In this document: positions 1 to 8,269 of the stretch, piece by piece | How the letters are laid out: every line of letters begins with the position of its first letter | Numbering within the stretch: position 1 is the stretch's first letter | Assembly (NCBI GenBank): GCA_963791145.1 | Contig: CAWBRT010000011.1 | Coordinates: forward strand, 186,001 to 250,000 | DNA length: 64,000 bases | DNA from: CAWBRT01 sp963791145 | Lineage (GTDB): Bacteria; Acidobacteriota; Terriglobia; Terriglobales; Acidobacteriaceae | Direction of reading: 5' to 3' | Program-made: the position numbers and the translations under genes | Notes under the pieces: generated by a model | The model's input: only the letters and a program-made list of their open reading frames with translations | Database searches by the model: none | What the model was told of the DNA's origin: nothing

Positions 1-348
1 GGCGGTGTCCATAGCCTTCTGCGTGTACTGTTGCGGATCAGCCACGATCAACTGCTGGTAGGTGCGCAGCAGGGTTTCGATGACCTGCTCCTTCACCGCC
101 GTGTTGGGATAGGTTTGCAGGAAGGCTTCCAGGGCAGCGGCCCGCTGCGCCGGGTCCGGCGTGTTCACGGCCGCCAGGTAGGCGTTGTACTCGTTGGCAT
201 CGGTGATCTTCGGCCCTGTCGTGGCCGGCGGCGTGGCCCCGGCGGCAGGCTGTGAGGTTCCGGCTCCGGCCTGCGCGGGCGGCGCCGGTTGCTGGGCAAG
301 CGCAACGGCCGCTACCAGAAGCAACAACAAGACGAGCGACTTCTTCAT
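1..348 (-). CDS. Exported hypothetical protein, TPR-like, 3' end outside window
   Basis: The gene starts with ATG at 348 on the minus strand and stays open to the left edge, so only 116 N-terminal codons are visible. The protein begins with a lysine pair and a leucine/valine core ending in ALA, a classic Sec signal peptide (about residues 1-18). A Pro/Ala/Gly-rich linker follows. Residues from about 50 onward (PAQRAAALEAFLQTYPNT) look like the helix pairs of tetratricopeptide or outer-membrane assembly lipoprotein-like repeats. That suggests an envelope scaffold role, but no function can be assigned. It is divergent from the SDR gene at 658. Confidence 0.7.
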   Translation of the reverse strand, partial: MKKSLVLLLLLVAAVALAQQPAPPAQAGAGTSQPAAGATPPATTGPKITDANEYNAYLAAVNTPDPAQRAAALEAFLQTYPNTAVKEQVIETLLRTYQQLIVADPQQYTQKAMDTA

Positions 349-657
349 TAGGGTTTTCTCCTTCCACAGCATGGACCCAGCGTTCCGAACCCGGAGTTCA
401 CTCATCCGCACTACTGGCCTAGCCCGGCAACTGGCGGCTCGATTTGCAGCGATTATAGGTACTTGGCCGGGAGTCGCGCAACGCGCCCGGTTGCGCACGA
501 CGGGATCCAACCCCAGGTTGGATGCAAAACCGCGGAAGGCAGGATTTCTGCCGCGCAGCTTCCGCCCCCCGCTTTTCATACCTGCGCAACATGATAGCGC
601 CGCGTGGGGAACCCCGGCCCGAAAGCACGTCTGAGAAAAATTCGCTATCATCTGCCT
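349..657. other. Divergent intergenic region with a short hairpin
   Basis: This 309-bp spacer separates two divergent genes. It has no credible gene. A perfect 8-bp inverted repeat with a 3-nt loop lies at 505-523 (ATCCAACC/GGTTGGAT). A -10-like TATCAT at 646-651 ends six bases before the SDR start codon, so that transcript may be leaderless. Confidence 0.5.
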
Positions 658-1383
658 ATGGCTGATCAGAACGATACGCTTCAGGAACAGGTTGCGGTTG
701 TTACTGGAGGAGGACACGGGATCGGCGCTGGCATTGCGGACAAGCTGGCGGCGCTGGGCGCTAACGTCATCATCGCCGGCCGCAACCGCCAGAAACTGGA
801 AGAGACCGCCGCGCGAATCCGCCAAGCCGGCCACAAGTGCGAACCAGCAATCTGCGACATCACTTCGCTGGCGGACTTGGAACGGCTGGCCAAGCAGGTG
901 GAGCAAAGCTGGCGGCACATTGACATTCTGGTTAACAATGCCGGGGTGGGCGCACTTTCCGGCCCGCTCCACCTGCTGGCCCCAGAAACATGGGAGCAGG
1001 TGATGAATACCAACTTGCGCGGCGTGTACTACGCGATCCGGGTATTCGCTCCCATGATGATCGCGGCCAAGTCAGGGCACATCATCAACATTTCTTCGCT
1101 TGCCTCGAAAGGTCCCCTGGCGAATCGGGCTGCCTACGCCAGCTCGAAGTGGGGGCTCAACGGCTTGACCTACTCGGTTGCCGAGGAACTTCGTCCCTAC
1201 CACATAAGGGTGGCGCTGGTTTGTCCCGGCTCGACCAACTCCGGCTTCAGCGGGCACGAGGGCCAAGCAGCTGCCAAAATGCTTCAGCCGGAGGATATAG
1301 CGCACGCGGTGGCCATGCTGGTAACGCAGCCTCCACGGGCCTTCGCCAGCGAGGTCCTGCTCCGGCCGACCGTCAAGCCTTAG
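658..1383 (+). CDS. SDR family NAD(P)-dependent oxidoreductase (FabG-like)
   Basis: This 241-residue short-chain dehydrogenase/reductase has a Rossmann fold with the cofactor motif TGGGHGIG at residues 16-23. The structural NNAG is at 93-96, the catalytic Ser region around 146-147, and the Tyr160-x3-Lys164 pair sits in YASSK. It should reduce a ketone or oxidise an alcohol with NAD(P)H in the cytoplasm. The closest general type is 3-oxoacyl-ACP reductase, but the substrate cannot be read from sequence. An upstream in-frame ATG at 604 exists, but 658 fits the usual SDR N-terminus and is preceded by a -10-like TATCAT at 646-651 with no Shine-Dalgarno site. Confidence 0.9.
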   Translation: MADQNDTLQEQVAVVTGGGHGIGAGIADKLAALGANVIIAGRNRQKLEETAARIRQAGHKCEPAICDITSLADLERLAKQVEQSWRHIDILVNNAGVGALSGPLHLLAPETWEQVMNTNLRGVYYAIRVFAPMMIAAKSGHIINISSLASKGPLANRAAYASSKWGLNGLTYSVAEELRPYHIRVALVCPGSTNSGFSGHEGQAAAKMLQPEDIAHAVAMLVTQPPRAFASEVLLRPTVKP

Positions 1384-1543
1384 CGCAGTGGCAGCACCGA
1401 CGCCGCGGGCGCGGATGCGATATGCTACGGGAGTGTGCCCCGGATGCTGTATACCTTCCGCGAATCCGGTCCAGCTTTCGGATTTCACTTTCGCCGATCC
1501 GGGTGCTACGATCCTTGTTCTGAAATTCTGAGGAGGAAATCTC

Positions 1544-1861
1544 ATGGCTGACGATACTGGCAATGGAATCCTGTGGTTCTTGGCTGGCCTGGGAGTTGGC
1601 GCGGCGCTGGGCGTTTTGTATGCCCCCAAATCGGGCCAGGAAACCCGCGACGCGATCCTGAATGCGGCCGAGGAAGGAACCGATACGGTGCGCGAGCGCG
1701 CCCGCCACTACCGCGAACAGGCGGAGGAAGCCGTGGGCCGTGGACGCGAGTACGTGAATCAGCAGACAGATCAGATCCGCTCGGCCTTCGAGGCCGGCCG
1801 CCAGGCGTATCGCGAAGCGACTTCAGCGCCCTCCCCAGAAGGAAGCGCACCCAAACCTTAG
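1544..1861 (+). CDS. YtxH domain-containing protein
   Basis: This 105-residue protein begins with one hydrophobic glycine-rich helix (about residues 8-26) followed by YAPKSGQETR, the signature of the YtxH/gas vesicle GvpP-like family. The rest is a charged amphipathic helix rich in Glu/Arg, probably coiled coil, with a Pro/Ser tail. YtxH proteins are small membrane-associated stress proteins with no defined biochemical activity. A strong AGGAGG at 1531-1536, seven bases before ATG, fixes the start. The next gene is also a membrane-anchored coiled-coil protein on the same strand, 56 bp away, so the two are likely co-expressed. Confidence 0.85.
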   Translation: MADDTGNGILWFLAGLGVGAALGVLYAPKSGQETRDAILNAAEEGTDTVRERARHYREQAEEAVGRGREYVNQQTDQIRSAFEAGRQAYREATSAPSPEGSAPKP

Positions 1862-1917
1862 CCGTAATATCACAAGCGCCGGCCAGGCGGCTCGGCACAT
1901 GTTGGGCTTGAAACATT

Positions 1918-2427
1918 ATGAACGAAACTCTGCTGACGGTGTTCGTGGGGATCACGGCGCTTGCCATCATCATCCAGATGGGAGTGCTGATCGCCCTGTA
2001 CGTCTCTTCCAAGCGGACCCGCGAGAGTCTGCAGGTGGTCATGCGCGAAATGGAGCAGACCATGCTTCCGCTGTTTCGCGACCTGCGCACGCTGATCGGC
2101 GAAAGCGGCCCGAAGCTGCGCGAGACCATCGAGAACCTGTGCGCCGCCAGCGCCACCGCGCGCCAGGAAACCGAACGGCTCGGGCTCGCGGCTAACGACG
2201 TCGCCACCCGCGTTCGCCAGCAGACGGCACGGGTGGACGAGATGCTCACCGGCACGCTCAACCGGGTTGAGCATACCCGCGAAACGGTGCAGCAGGCCGT
2301 CCGCTCGCCTGCCCGGCAGATCACCGGCGTGCTGACCGGCATCGCCGCGGCCCTGGCCGAGCTGCGCGGCAGTAGGCGAATCGAGCGCCAGAAAAATGCC
2401 GTGCCGCGGGACGAGATGTTTATCTGA
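1918..2427 (+). CDS. Membrane-anchored coiled-coil protein (DUF948-like)
   Basis: This 169-residue protein has a single N-terminal transmembrane helix (about residues 7-29) followed by a long Glu/Arg/Thr-rich helical region without low-complexity breaks. That layout resembles DUF948/YtxG-type proteins. The resemblance is supported by the YtxH neighbour upstream, since YtxG and YtxH are paired in Firmicutes. Both proteins probably sit at the inner membrane with cytoplasmic helices. No Shine-Dalgarno site is obvious, so translation may depend on the upstream gene. Function unknown. Confidence 0.75.
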   Translation: MNETLLTVFVGITALAIIIQMGVLIALYVSSKRTRESLQVVMREMEQTMLPLFRDLRTLIGESGPKLRETIENLCAASATARQETERLGLAANDVATRVRQQTARVDEMLTGTLNRVEHTRETVQQAVRSPARQITGVLTGIAAALAELRGSRRIERQKNAVPRDEMFI

Positions 2428-2784
2428 GAGCGCGTTGGGCTTTGGGGCCCGGCGAGTTGTGGCAGGAAACAAACGGGGCTTTGGCCTTTGTGATCTGAGC
2501 GCAGGGGCTGAAGCCCCTTATCTTTACTCTTTGGGCGCATTGATTCACCGGGCTGAAGCCCGGTGCTTCCCCGTGACCTGGGTGTAACGCTGAGCGACTC
2601 TGTGAACAGGCGCGAAGCATCCCATCACCAGCGATCCCGAAATGGGAACTCCATCCCGGCAAACTTACGCTAAGAACCGCCTAGAGGCAGTCAACTACAC
2701 GAACTAGACCGCCTAAATTAGGGGGTGATACAATTCAGCGCTCGAAATAGAAGTTCCTGTCAGAGATGGGTGGAAGGAGAAGCG
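2428..2784. other. Intergenic region with GGGCTGAAGCCC-type short palindromes
   Basis: No gene is seen in this 357-bp gap. Two near-identical short palindromes occur at about 2506-2519 (GGGGCTGAAGCCCC) and 2550-2562 (CCGGGCTGAAGCCCGG). Each can form a tight hairpin with a GA turn. They look like a dispersed repetitive element rather than a terminator, because no T-run follows. Confidence 0.55.
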
Positions 2785-3246
2785 ATGTTCAACTCGGCAC
2801 GATGGATTGTTCTTACCACGTTGATTGTCTTCGCCTGGGGTGCCGTCTTGGCACAAACCATGGATAAGACAAAAGCATCGGCGGATTATTTCTCCAAGGA
2901 CAAGGTCATGCAGGCCATGACCTCCGGCACTGCACTCTACAAGGGCAAGTTCTATCGCGTGCAGATGGGTGAGCGAGCTAAACCGGGAGAAGTGGAAGTC
3001 CACGCCAAGGATACCGACGTTTTCTACATTATTGAGGGTTCGGCGACGTTTGTTACCGGCGGCACGGTGGTTGGAGGCAAAACCACCGGCCCCGGCGAGA
3101 CTCGCGGAACTTCCATCACCGGCGGCGAGACACACCACCTGGGCAAGGGCGACGTCATCGTGATACCCGACCACGTTCCTCACTGGTGGCAGCAGATTCA
3201 GCAACCGGTGGTCTATTTCGTGGTCAAGGAAGTGACGGGAGAGTAA
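2785..3246 (+). CDS. Exported cupin domain protein
   Basis: This 153-residue protein has a signal peptide (residues 1-20, ending VLA) and a single cupin barrel. Cupin motif 1 appears around VEVHAKDTDVFYIIEG and motif 2 around GDVIVIPDHVPHWW, supplying His and Glu metal ligands. A glycine-rich insertion with a further His pair (GGETHHLGKG) lies between them. It is probably a periplasmic metal-binding cupin of unknown substrate. The start at 2785 is preferred over in-frame ATG 2725 because GGAGAAG precedes it and a signal peptide begins there. Confidence 0.8.
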   Translation: MFNSARWIVLTTLIVFAWGAVLAQTMDKTKASADYFSKDKVMQAMTSGTALYKGKFYRVQMGERAKPGEVEVHAKDTDVFYIIEGSATFVTGGTVVGGKTTGPGETRGTSITGGETHHLGKGDVIVIPDHVPHWWQQIQQPVVYFVVKEVTGE

Positions 3247-3272
3247 AGCGCGGCGCTAGCCGTTTGCCGCGC

Positions 3273-4358
3273 TCAGCATATCCAGCCGCCGCCTGCGACG
3301 ATGTCTCCCTGGTAGAAGACGACAGCCTGTCCGGGTGTGATGGAGCGCTGCGGCTCGTCGAAGGTGACGAGGACCTCGTCTTCGCCTGTAGGCTCGAGGG
3401 TAGCCGCGGCCGGCAGATGCTTGTGGCGAATCTTGGCTTCCACCCGGATGGGTTCGGAGAGCCGCTCGAAGGCAATCCAGTTCATGCGCCTGGCGCGCAG
3501 GGTGCGGGAGAGCAATTCATCTCCCGCGCCGACCACCACCTGCCGCCGGTCGCCACGGATCTCGATCACGTAGAGAGGCTCGCCAGTCGCTACTCCCAGG
3601 CCCTTGCGCTGGCCGATGGTGAAGTTGTGAATGCCGTTGTGGCGTCCCAGCACTTCGCCCGTGGTGGTGACGAGTTCGCCCGAGGTATCGGGTAACTGCT
3701 CGCCCTGCTCGGCCAGATAGGCGTCGAGAAAAACCTTGTAATCGCCGCCGGGAATGAAACAGATTTCCTGCGAGTCAGGCTTGCCGGCGAGCACAGTCAG
3801 TCCCTGCTCGCGCGCATGCTCGCGCACCTCGGGCTTGCACATATCTCCCAGGGGAAACAGCGTGCGGCTCAATTGCTCCTGCGTCAGGCCGAAGAGGAAA
3901 TACGTCTGGTCCTTGGCGCGGTCAGCCGGACGCTTCAGCAGCCAGCGTCCGCGGCCTGCGTCGTACTCGTTGCGGGCGTAGTGGCCGGTGGCAATGCAGT
4001 CGGCGCCGATCTGGCGCGCGGTCAGCAGCAGCTGGTCGAACTTCAGATGATTGTTGCAGAGGCTGCACGGAATGGGCGTGCGCCCGGAAAGATATTCGGC
4101 GACGAAGGGCCGCACCACATCCTGCTCGAAGCGCGCCTCCTGGTTGACGACGTAATGCGGAATACCGAGCCGCTCGGCCACCCGGCGCGCGTCATAAACG
4201 TCATCGAGCGAGCAACAGCGTCCGCGCACCTCGGTGGGTATTCCCTCGCGCCCGGCGAGCCGCCGCTGGTTCCAGAGCTGCATCGTGAGACCGATGACCG
4301 TGTGCCCCTCGGCGCACAACATCGCCGCTACGGTCGAGGAATCAACCCCGCCCGACAT
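3273..4358 (-). CDS. mnmA: tRNA-specific 2-thiouridylase MnmA
   Basis: MnmA thiolates U34 of tRNA-Lys, -Glu and -Gln with ATP, using sulfur relayed from cysteine desulfurase. The PP-loop SGGVDSS starts at residue 2. The first catalytic Cys lies in PIPCSLCNNHLKF and the second in DSQEICF. Motifs GHYARN, KDQTYFLF and IGQRKGLG are all present, and the C-terminal beta-barrel is complete. The ATG at 4358 leaves out the first beta-strand: the in-frame codons just upstream read KTIAVA, as expected for the family, but no ATG, GTG or TTG precedes them before a stop (only CTG or ATT). The true start may therefore be non-standard, or the 5' end has been altered by the repeats there. iscS lies upstream on the same strand, about 200 bp away. 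Confidence 0.93.
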   Translation of the reverse strand: MSGGVDSSTVAAMLCAEGHTVIGLTMQLWNQRRLAGREGIPTEVRGRCCSLDDVYDARRVAERLGIPHYVVNQEARFEQDVVRPFVAEYLSGRTPIPCSLCNNHLKFDQLLLTARQIGADCIATGHYARNEYDAGRGRWLLKRPADRAKDQTYFLFGLTQEQLSRTLFPLGDMCKPEVREHAREQGLTVLAGKPDSQEICFIPGGDYKVFLDAYLAEQGEQLPDTSGELVTTTGEVLGRHNGIHNFTIGQRKGLGVATGEPLYVIEIRGDRRQVVVGAGDELLSRTLRARRMNWIAFERLSEPIRVEAKIRHKHLPAAATLEPTGEDEVLVTFDEPQRSITPGQAVVFYQGDIVAGGGWIC

Positions 4359-4562
4359 GGCAACGGCAATCGTCTTGGAGTTCTCGGTTCTCAGTTCTCA
4401 GTTCCCTGTTCTCGATTCGTTTGTCGTTTCCGGCGACGCGAAGGATATGCTTCTGCTTGATGCAATACACAGCAGATCCTTCGGCTGCGCCTCAGGATGA
4501 CCCCTCATAGGGCATGGGCCGAGTCTATGTCAAGCGGCGCAGTCTGCGCCGGCCACTCGAAG
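4359..4562. repeat. Intergenic heptad repeats plus dispersed CTCAGGATGAC element
   Basis: Positions 4381-4414 consist of degenerate 7-nt units (GAGAACT/GAGAACC on the minus strand) directly abutting the mnmA 5' end. Positions 4470-4504 hold a sequence that recurs, with a small insertion, at 18181-18225. Confidence 0.6.
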
Positions 4563-5729
4563 CTATAAACTCGAAACTGCCTTCTTCCACACCGGGCTCA
4601 GTTCCCTGAGTTTGGCGACGGCGGCGGGCACCTGCTCAAGGACGAACTCCAGATCGTCTTCCGTGGTCTGCTTGCCCAGGCTGAAGCGGATGGAGGCGCG
4701 CGCCTGGTCGGGGGTCAAGCCCATGGCGGTCAGCACATGCGACGGCTCGACGGCTCCTGAGGAACAGGCCGCCCCGGTGGAGACGGAGACTCCCTTCAGG
4801 TCGAGTGCGATCACCAGCGCCTCGCCTTCGATGCAGTCAAAGACGATGTTAGAAGTGTTAGGCGTGCGCGCCACCAAACCGGAGTTCACGCGGGTAGCTT
4901 CGACCTCGTCGAGAATCCGGCGCTCGAAGCGGTCGTGCATGGCGGCCATCTTCTCCGCCCCGCCGCTCGCGAGCCATTCGCCGGCCAGGCTGGCAGACTT
5001 ACCAAGACCAACGATTCCCGGTACGTTCTCCGTTCCGGCGCGCCGTCCGCGCTCATGCCGGCCGCCGTAAAAAAGCGGATTGAGCAGCGTCCCTTTGCGA
5101 ACGAACAGCGCTCCCACGCCCTGGGGCCCGTGCAGCTTGTGGGCGGAGATGCTCAGCAGGTCGCAATGGATGCGAGCGACATCGATAGGGATCTTGCCGG
5201 CGGCCTGTACGGCATCGGTGTGGAAGCGCACACCGGCTTCGGCGGCAATGCGGCCGATCTCTTCGACCGGCTGCACGGCGCCAGTCTCATTGTTGGCCAT
5301 CATCACGGAAATCAACCGCGTGTTGGGACGCAATGCCGCCCGCACGGCACCCGGATCGACCAAGCCCTGGCCATCAACGGGAAGATAGGTGACCTCTACG
5401 CCGAGTGCCTCGGCGCGCCTAGCGGAGTACAACACCGCATGGTGCTCAACCGTGCTGGTAATGATGTGATCGCCCGGCGAGACCAGGCCGAAAATGGCCA
5501 GGTTGTCGCCTTCGGTGCCGCCGCTGGTGAATACGATCTCAGCCGGCCGCGCACCGAGCAACTGGGCGACGCTGTCTCGCGCCTGCTCGACGGCGGCACG
5601 GGCCTGCTGCCCCTGCTTGTGGATGGAGGAGGCGTTGCCGAACTTCTCCTCGAAATACGGCCGCATAGCCTCGAAGATCTCGGGCAGCAGCGGGGCGGTA
5701 GCGTTGTTATCGAGGTAAACTCTGCGCAT
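4563..5729 (-). CDS. iscS: Cysteine desulfurase (IscS/NifS family)
   Basis: This PLP enzyme removes sulfur from cysteine to give alanine and an enzyme persulfide, which feeds Fe-S assembly and tRNA thiolation. It has 388 residues. The PLP lysine is Lys198 in SAHKLHGPQG, the substrate-binding His is in STVEHHAV, and the sulfur-accepting Cys322 lies in the loop STGAACSSG. The family N-terminus VYLDNNATAPL is intact, which fixes ATG at 5729. mnmA downstream on the same strand is a known sulfur acceptor, so the pair probably forms a sulfur-relay unit. The assignment to IscS rather than NifS is by context; no nif genes are present. Confidence 0.93.
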   Translation of the reverse strand: MRRVYLDNNATAPLLPEIFEAMRPYFEEKFGNASSIHKQGQQARAAVEQARDSVAQLLGARPAEIVFTSGGTEGDNLAIFGLVSPGDHIITSTVEHHAVLYSARRAEALGVEVTYLPVDGQGLVDPGAVRAALRPNTRLISVMMANNETGAVQPVEEIGRIAAEAGVRFHTDAVQAAGKIPIDVARIHCDLLSISAHKLHGPQGVGALFVRKGTLLNPLFYGGRHERGRRAGTENVPGIVGLGKSASLAGEWLASGGAEKMAAMHDRFERRILDEVEATRVNSGLVARTPNTSNIVFDCIEGEALVIALDLKGVSVSTGAACSSGAVEPSHVLTAMGLTPDQARASIRFSLGKQTTEDDLEFVLEQVPAAVAKLRELSPVWKKAVSSL

Positions 5730-5759
5730 TGGACTGTTTATATTTTACTAGCTTTGCGT

Positions 5760-5852
5760 TACCGAGGTTTCAAGGTTTCAGAGTTTCAAGGTTTCAGAGT
5801 CTATGGCTCGCAATGCAGTCCGAACGAAACATTGAAACCTTTTTCTGAAAGC
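5760..5852. repeat. Inverted pair of degenerate 8-nt repeats (TTTCAAGG type)
   Basis: Between divergent iscS and ruvC, about 5764-5800 carries repeated GGTTTCAA/GGTTTCAG units. About 5825-5850 carries the same motif in reverse orientation (GAAACATTGAAACC). The arms could pair as a long imperfect hairpin. Confidence 0.6.
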
Positions 5853-5891
5853 TGATTGCTGGATATTGCGAGCTGGGCTACACTCACCCAC

Positions 5892-6398
5892 ATGCGGGTG
5901 ATGGGCGTCGATTGCGGCAGCGAGTACACCGGCTTCGGGGTAGTCGAGCAGCAGGATAACGGAGGGTTGCTCTGCCTGGCCCTGGGTGCAGTCCGGCTCT
6001 CCACTCGCGAGTCGCTGGAAATCCGGCTGCGCCGCATTTTCCAGGAGCTCTCCCGGGTGATGGCCGATCACCTTCCTGAAGTGGTCGCTATCGAGGACGT
6101 CTTCTACGCCGTCAACGCTAAATCCGCGCTGCGGCTCGGCCATGTGCGGGGAGTAGCCATGCTGGCTGCCGCCGAAGCCGGGTTGCCGGTGGTGACCTAT
6201 GCTCCGTTGGCGGTGAAGTTGGCCGTAGTCGGCTACGGCAGGGCGGAGAAATCGCAGGTGCAGATGATGGTCACCCGCCTGCTGCAGCTCGAGGTAGCTC
6301 CCGAGCCGCCGGATGTAGCCGACGCGCTGGCCATCGCTATCTGCCATATCCACACGGCCACAACTCTGGCACGACAGGCGGTTGCTCCGTCGCGGTGA
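5892..6398 (+). CDS. ruvC: Crossover junction endodeoxyribonuclease RuvC
   Basis: RuvC resolves Holliday junctions as a dimer with RuvAB. The protein is 168 residues. The four metal-binding acidic residues are Asp7 (GVDCG), Glu68 (AIEDV), Asp141 and Asp144 (PPDVADAL), in register with the E. coli enzyme. The usual Pro after Asp7 is Cys here, which is unusual but outside the acidic tetrad. The start at 5892 gives the standard MRVxGxD N-terminus; an in-frame ATG at 5856 would add 12 unrelated residues. No ruvA or ruvB is nearby. Confidence 0.92.
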   Translation: MRVMGVDCGSEYTGFGVVEQQDNGGLLCLALGAVRLSTRESLEIRLRRIFQELSRVMADHLPEVVAIEDVFYAVNAKSALRLGHVRGVAMLAAAEAGLPVVTYAPLAVKLAVVGYGRAEKSQVQMMVTRLLQLEVAPEPPDVADALAIAICHIHTATTLARQAVAPSR

Positions 6399-6502
6399 GT
6401 ATCTCCGATCCCACAACCGGGATATCCGTTGGTCCTTACTGCGCAAGCTTGCGGAGTTGCGGCACCCGGCGGTGAAATCGCATCTCTACCGTAGGCGTTT
6501 CT

Positions 6503-7225
6503 ATGAAAAATCCCACCCTTCGTTCCCTGCTTGTACTTGGGCTGGCCTTGGGCTCGCTCAAAGTCGCGGCCCAGACGCCCGACGCTGAGCCTGCCTTCGG
6601 GCTTCCCACGGTCACCTTCGAGATGGACTGGCGGAGCGAGCCGCCGCACTGGTACTCGATTTCGATAGACTCGACCGGACGGATGGCCTATCAGGCCGAA
6701 GCCGCGATCTACCCCGGGGAGACGCCGGGCGATTTCTTTCTCATGAAATTCACCAGCAGCCAGGCGACCCGCGACGAGATCTTCCGCCTGGCGCGGGAGC
6801 TGCAGTATTTCAAGCAGGGGAACTACGAAGTGACCAGCGATTCCTCCCAGGCGACGACGATGACTCTGCGCTGGCAAGACGCCTTGCCCAGAGAATATGG
6901 CTTCATGAGCAGCGAGCAGGACAACCAAGCGACCTACAACCATTCGAATGATCCGAGGGTGAACGAGCTCACATCCATCTTCGCGAGGATTTCGGCCACC
7001 ATGGAGGCGGGACGCCGGCTGAATGACAGCTTGCCATCCAACAGTGCGGGAATCGACGCTGCCTTGGCACGGATCGACGAGATGCAACGCAATAACCAGT
7101 TACTTGAGTTGCAGGCACTGCAACCGATACTCCAGAGTGTAGTCGACAATCAGGCCATTGACGCTTCGTCCCGTGCGCGGGCAAGGCGGTTGATGTCGGC
7201 GGCGGAAACTGTGGCGGCGGAGTAG
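6503..7225 (+). CDS. Exported hypothetical protein
   Basis: This 240-residue protein has a signal peptide (residues 1-23, ending VAA) and a mixed alpha/beta mature region with no metal or catalytic motif that I recognise. The middle contains beta-rich segments (FEMDWRSEPPHWYSISID) and the last 80 residues are helical with many Gln/Ala/Arg. It stands alone between ruvC and the convergent korB, with no strong Shine-Dalgarno site. Proteins of this layout are common in Acidobacteria as uncharacterised envelope proteins. I do not assign a function. Confidence 0.7.
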   Translation: MKNPTLRSLLVLGLALGSLKVAAQTPDAEPAFGLPTVTFEMDWRSEPPHWYSISIDSTGRMAYQAEAAIYPGETPGDFFLMKFTSSQATRDEIFRLARELQYFKQGNYEVTSDSSQATTMTLRWQDALPREYGFMSSEQDNQATYNHSNDPRVNELTSIFARISATMEAGRRLNDSLPSNSAGIDAALARIDEMQRNNQLLELQALQPILQSVVDNQAIDASSRARARRLMSAAETVAAE

Positions 7226-8269
7226 TTACCGCAGCTCGTCCATAATCTTTTGCAGCGCCTCGCGGCCGGGGCGCACGCGGTCCTGGGGCAGCATGGCCAG
7301 CGGCTCATCCACCAGATTGAGCATTTCGATGAAGCTGGGCTGCTTGGTATCGATGTAGAAGATACCGGTCAGCGCCTCGTCGGCTTGGTGAGCCTGCATG
7401 AGGCGGCGGACGGCGGTCACGCGATCGGTGGGATCGTAATCCTCTTCCAGCTTGCGCAGGCGGAGGTGCGAGCCGTCGTGCATGGTGACATCGATGCGCG
7501 TGCCAGCGTCATACTCCACGCTGATATCTTCAAACGATGGCACGAAATCGGCGTCGGTGAGCGGCTCCTCGTGGTCCTTCATGAATTTGTAGGACTTGGT
7601 GGAACCCTCGTGATCGTTAAAGGTCACGCAGGGCGAGATGACGTCGAGCATCACCGTGCCGCGATGGGCGATGGCGGCCTTCAGCATGGTGTGCAACTGC
7701 TTCTTATCGCCGGAGAAGGAACGGCCGACGAAGGTCGCACCCAGCTCGACGGCCAGCAGGCAGGTATCGACCGGCGGCAGCGTGTTGATTACGCCGCTCT
7801 TCAACTTGCTGCCGCGATCGGCGGTGGCTGAAAACTGTCCCTTGGTGAGCCCATAGACGCCGTTGTTCTCGATGATATAGATGATGGGCAGATTGCGCCG
7901 CATGAGGTGCACGAACTGGCCGATGCCGATGGAAGCGGTATCGCCGTCGCCGCTGATGCCGAGCGCCAGCAGCCGCTGGTTGGCCAGCGCGGCGCCGGTG
8001 GCGACCGAGGGCATGCGTCCATGCACGGCGTTGAAGCTGTGCGAGCGGCCCATGAAATACGCCGGGCTCTTGGAGGAACAGCCGATGCCGGAGAGCTTGA
8101 TTACGCGCTCCGGGGCCACGCCCATTTCGAAAAAGGCGTCGAGGATGCGCTCGGAGATGGCATTGTGTCCGCAGCCGGCGCAGAGCGTGGTCTTGCTGCC
8201 GCGGTAGTCGAGCACGGTCAAGCCGATGCGATTGGCCTTCTCACGCGGCGAATTCGGTACGCTCGCCAT
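7226..8269 (-). CDS. korB: 2-oxoacid:ferredoxin oxidoreductase, beta subunit
   Basis: This is the TPP-binding beta subunit (347 residues) of a 2-oxoglutarate/2-oxoacid:ferredoxin oxidoreductase. Visible motifs are CAGCGHN near residue 30, the cluster/TPP region GIGCSSKSP, and GDGDTASIG...NNGVYGLTKGQ, which binds TPP-Mg. With the alpha subunit it would decarboxylate a 2-oxoacid to acyl-CoA and reduce ferredoxin, or run in reverse in reductive carbon fixation. ATG 8269 is chosen over 8293 because AGGAGG lies nine bases upstream. It overlaps the 3' end of korA by 29 bp, indicating translational coupling. The substrate (2-oxoglutarate) is inferred from subunit layout only. Confidence 0.9.
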   Translation of the reverse strand: MASVPNSPREKANRIGLTVLDYRGSKTTLCAGCGHNAISERILDAFFEMGVAPERVIKLSGIGCSSKSPAYFMGRSHSFNAVHGRMPSVATGAALANQRLLALGISGDGDTASIGIGQFVHLMRRNLPIIYIIENNGVYGLTKGQFSATADRGSKLKSGVINTLPPVDTCLLAVELGATFVGRSFSGDKKQLHTMLKAAIAHRGTVMLDVISPCVTFNDHEGSTKSYKFMKDHEEPLTDADFVPSFEDISVEYDAGTRIDVTMHDGSHLRLRKLEEDYDPTDRVTAVRRLMQAHQADEALTGIFYIDTKQPSFIEMLNLVDEPLAMLPQDRVRPGREALQKIMDELR

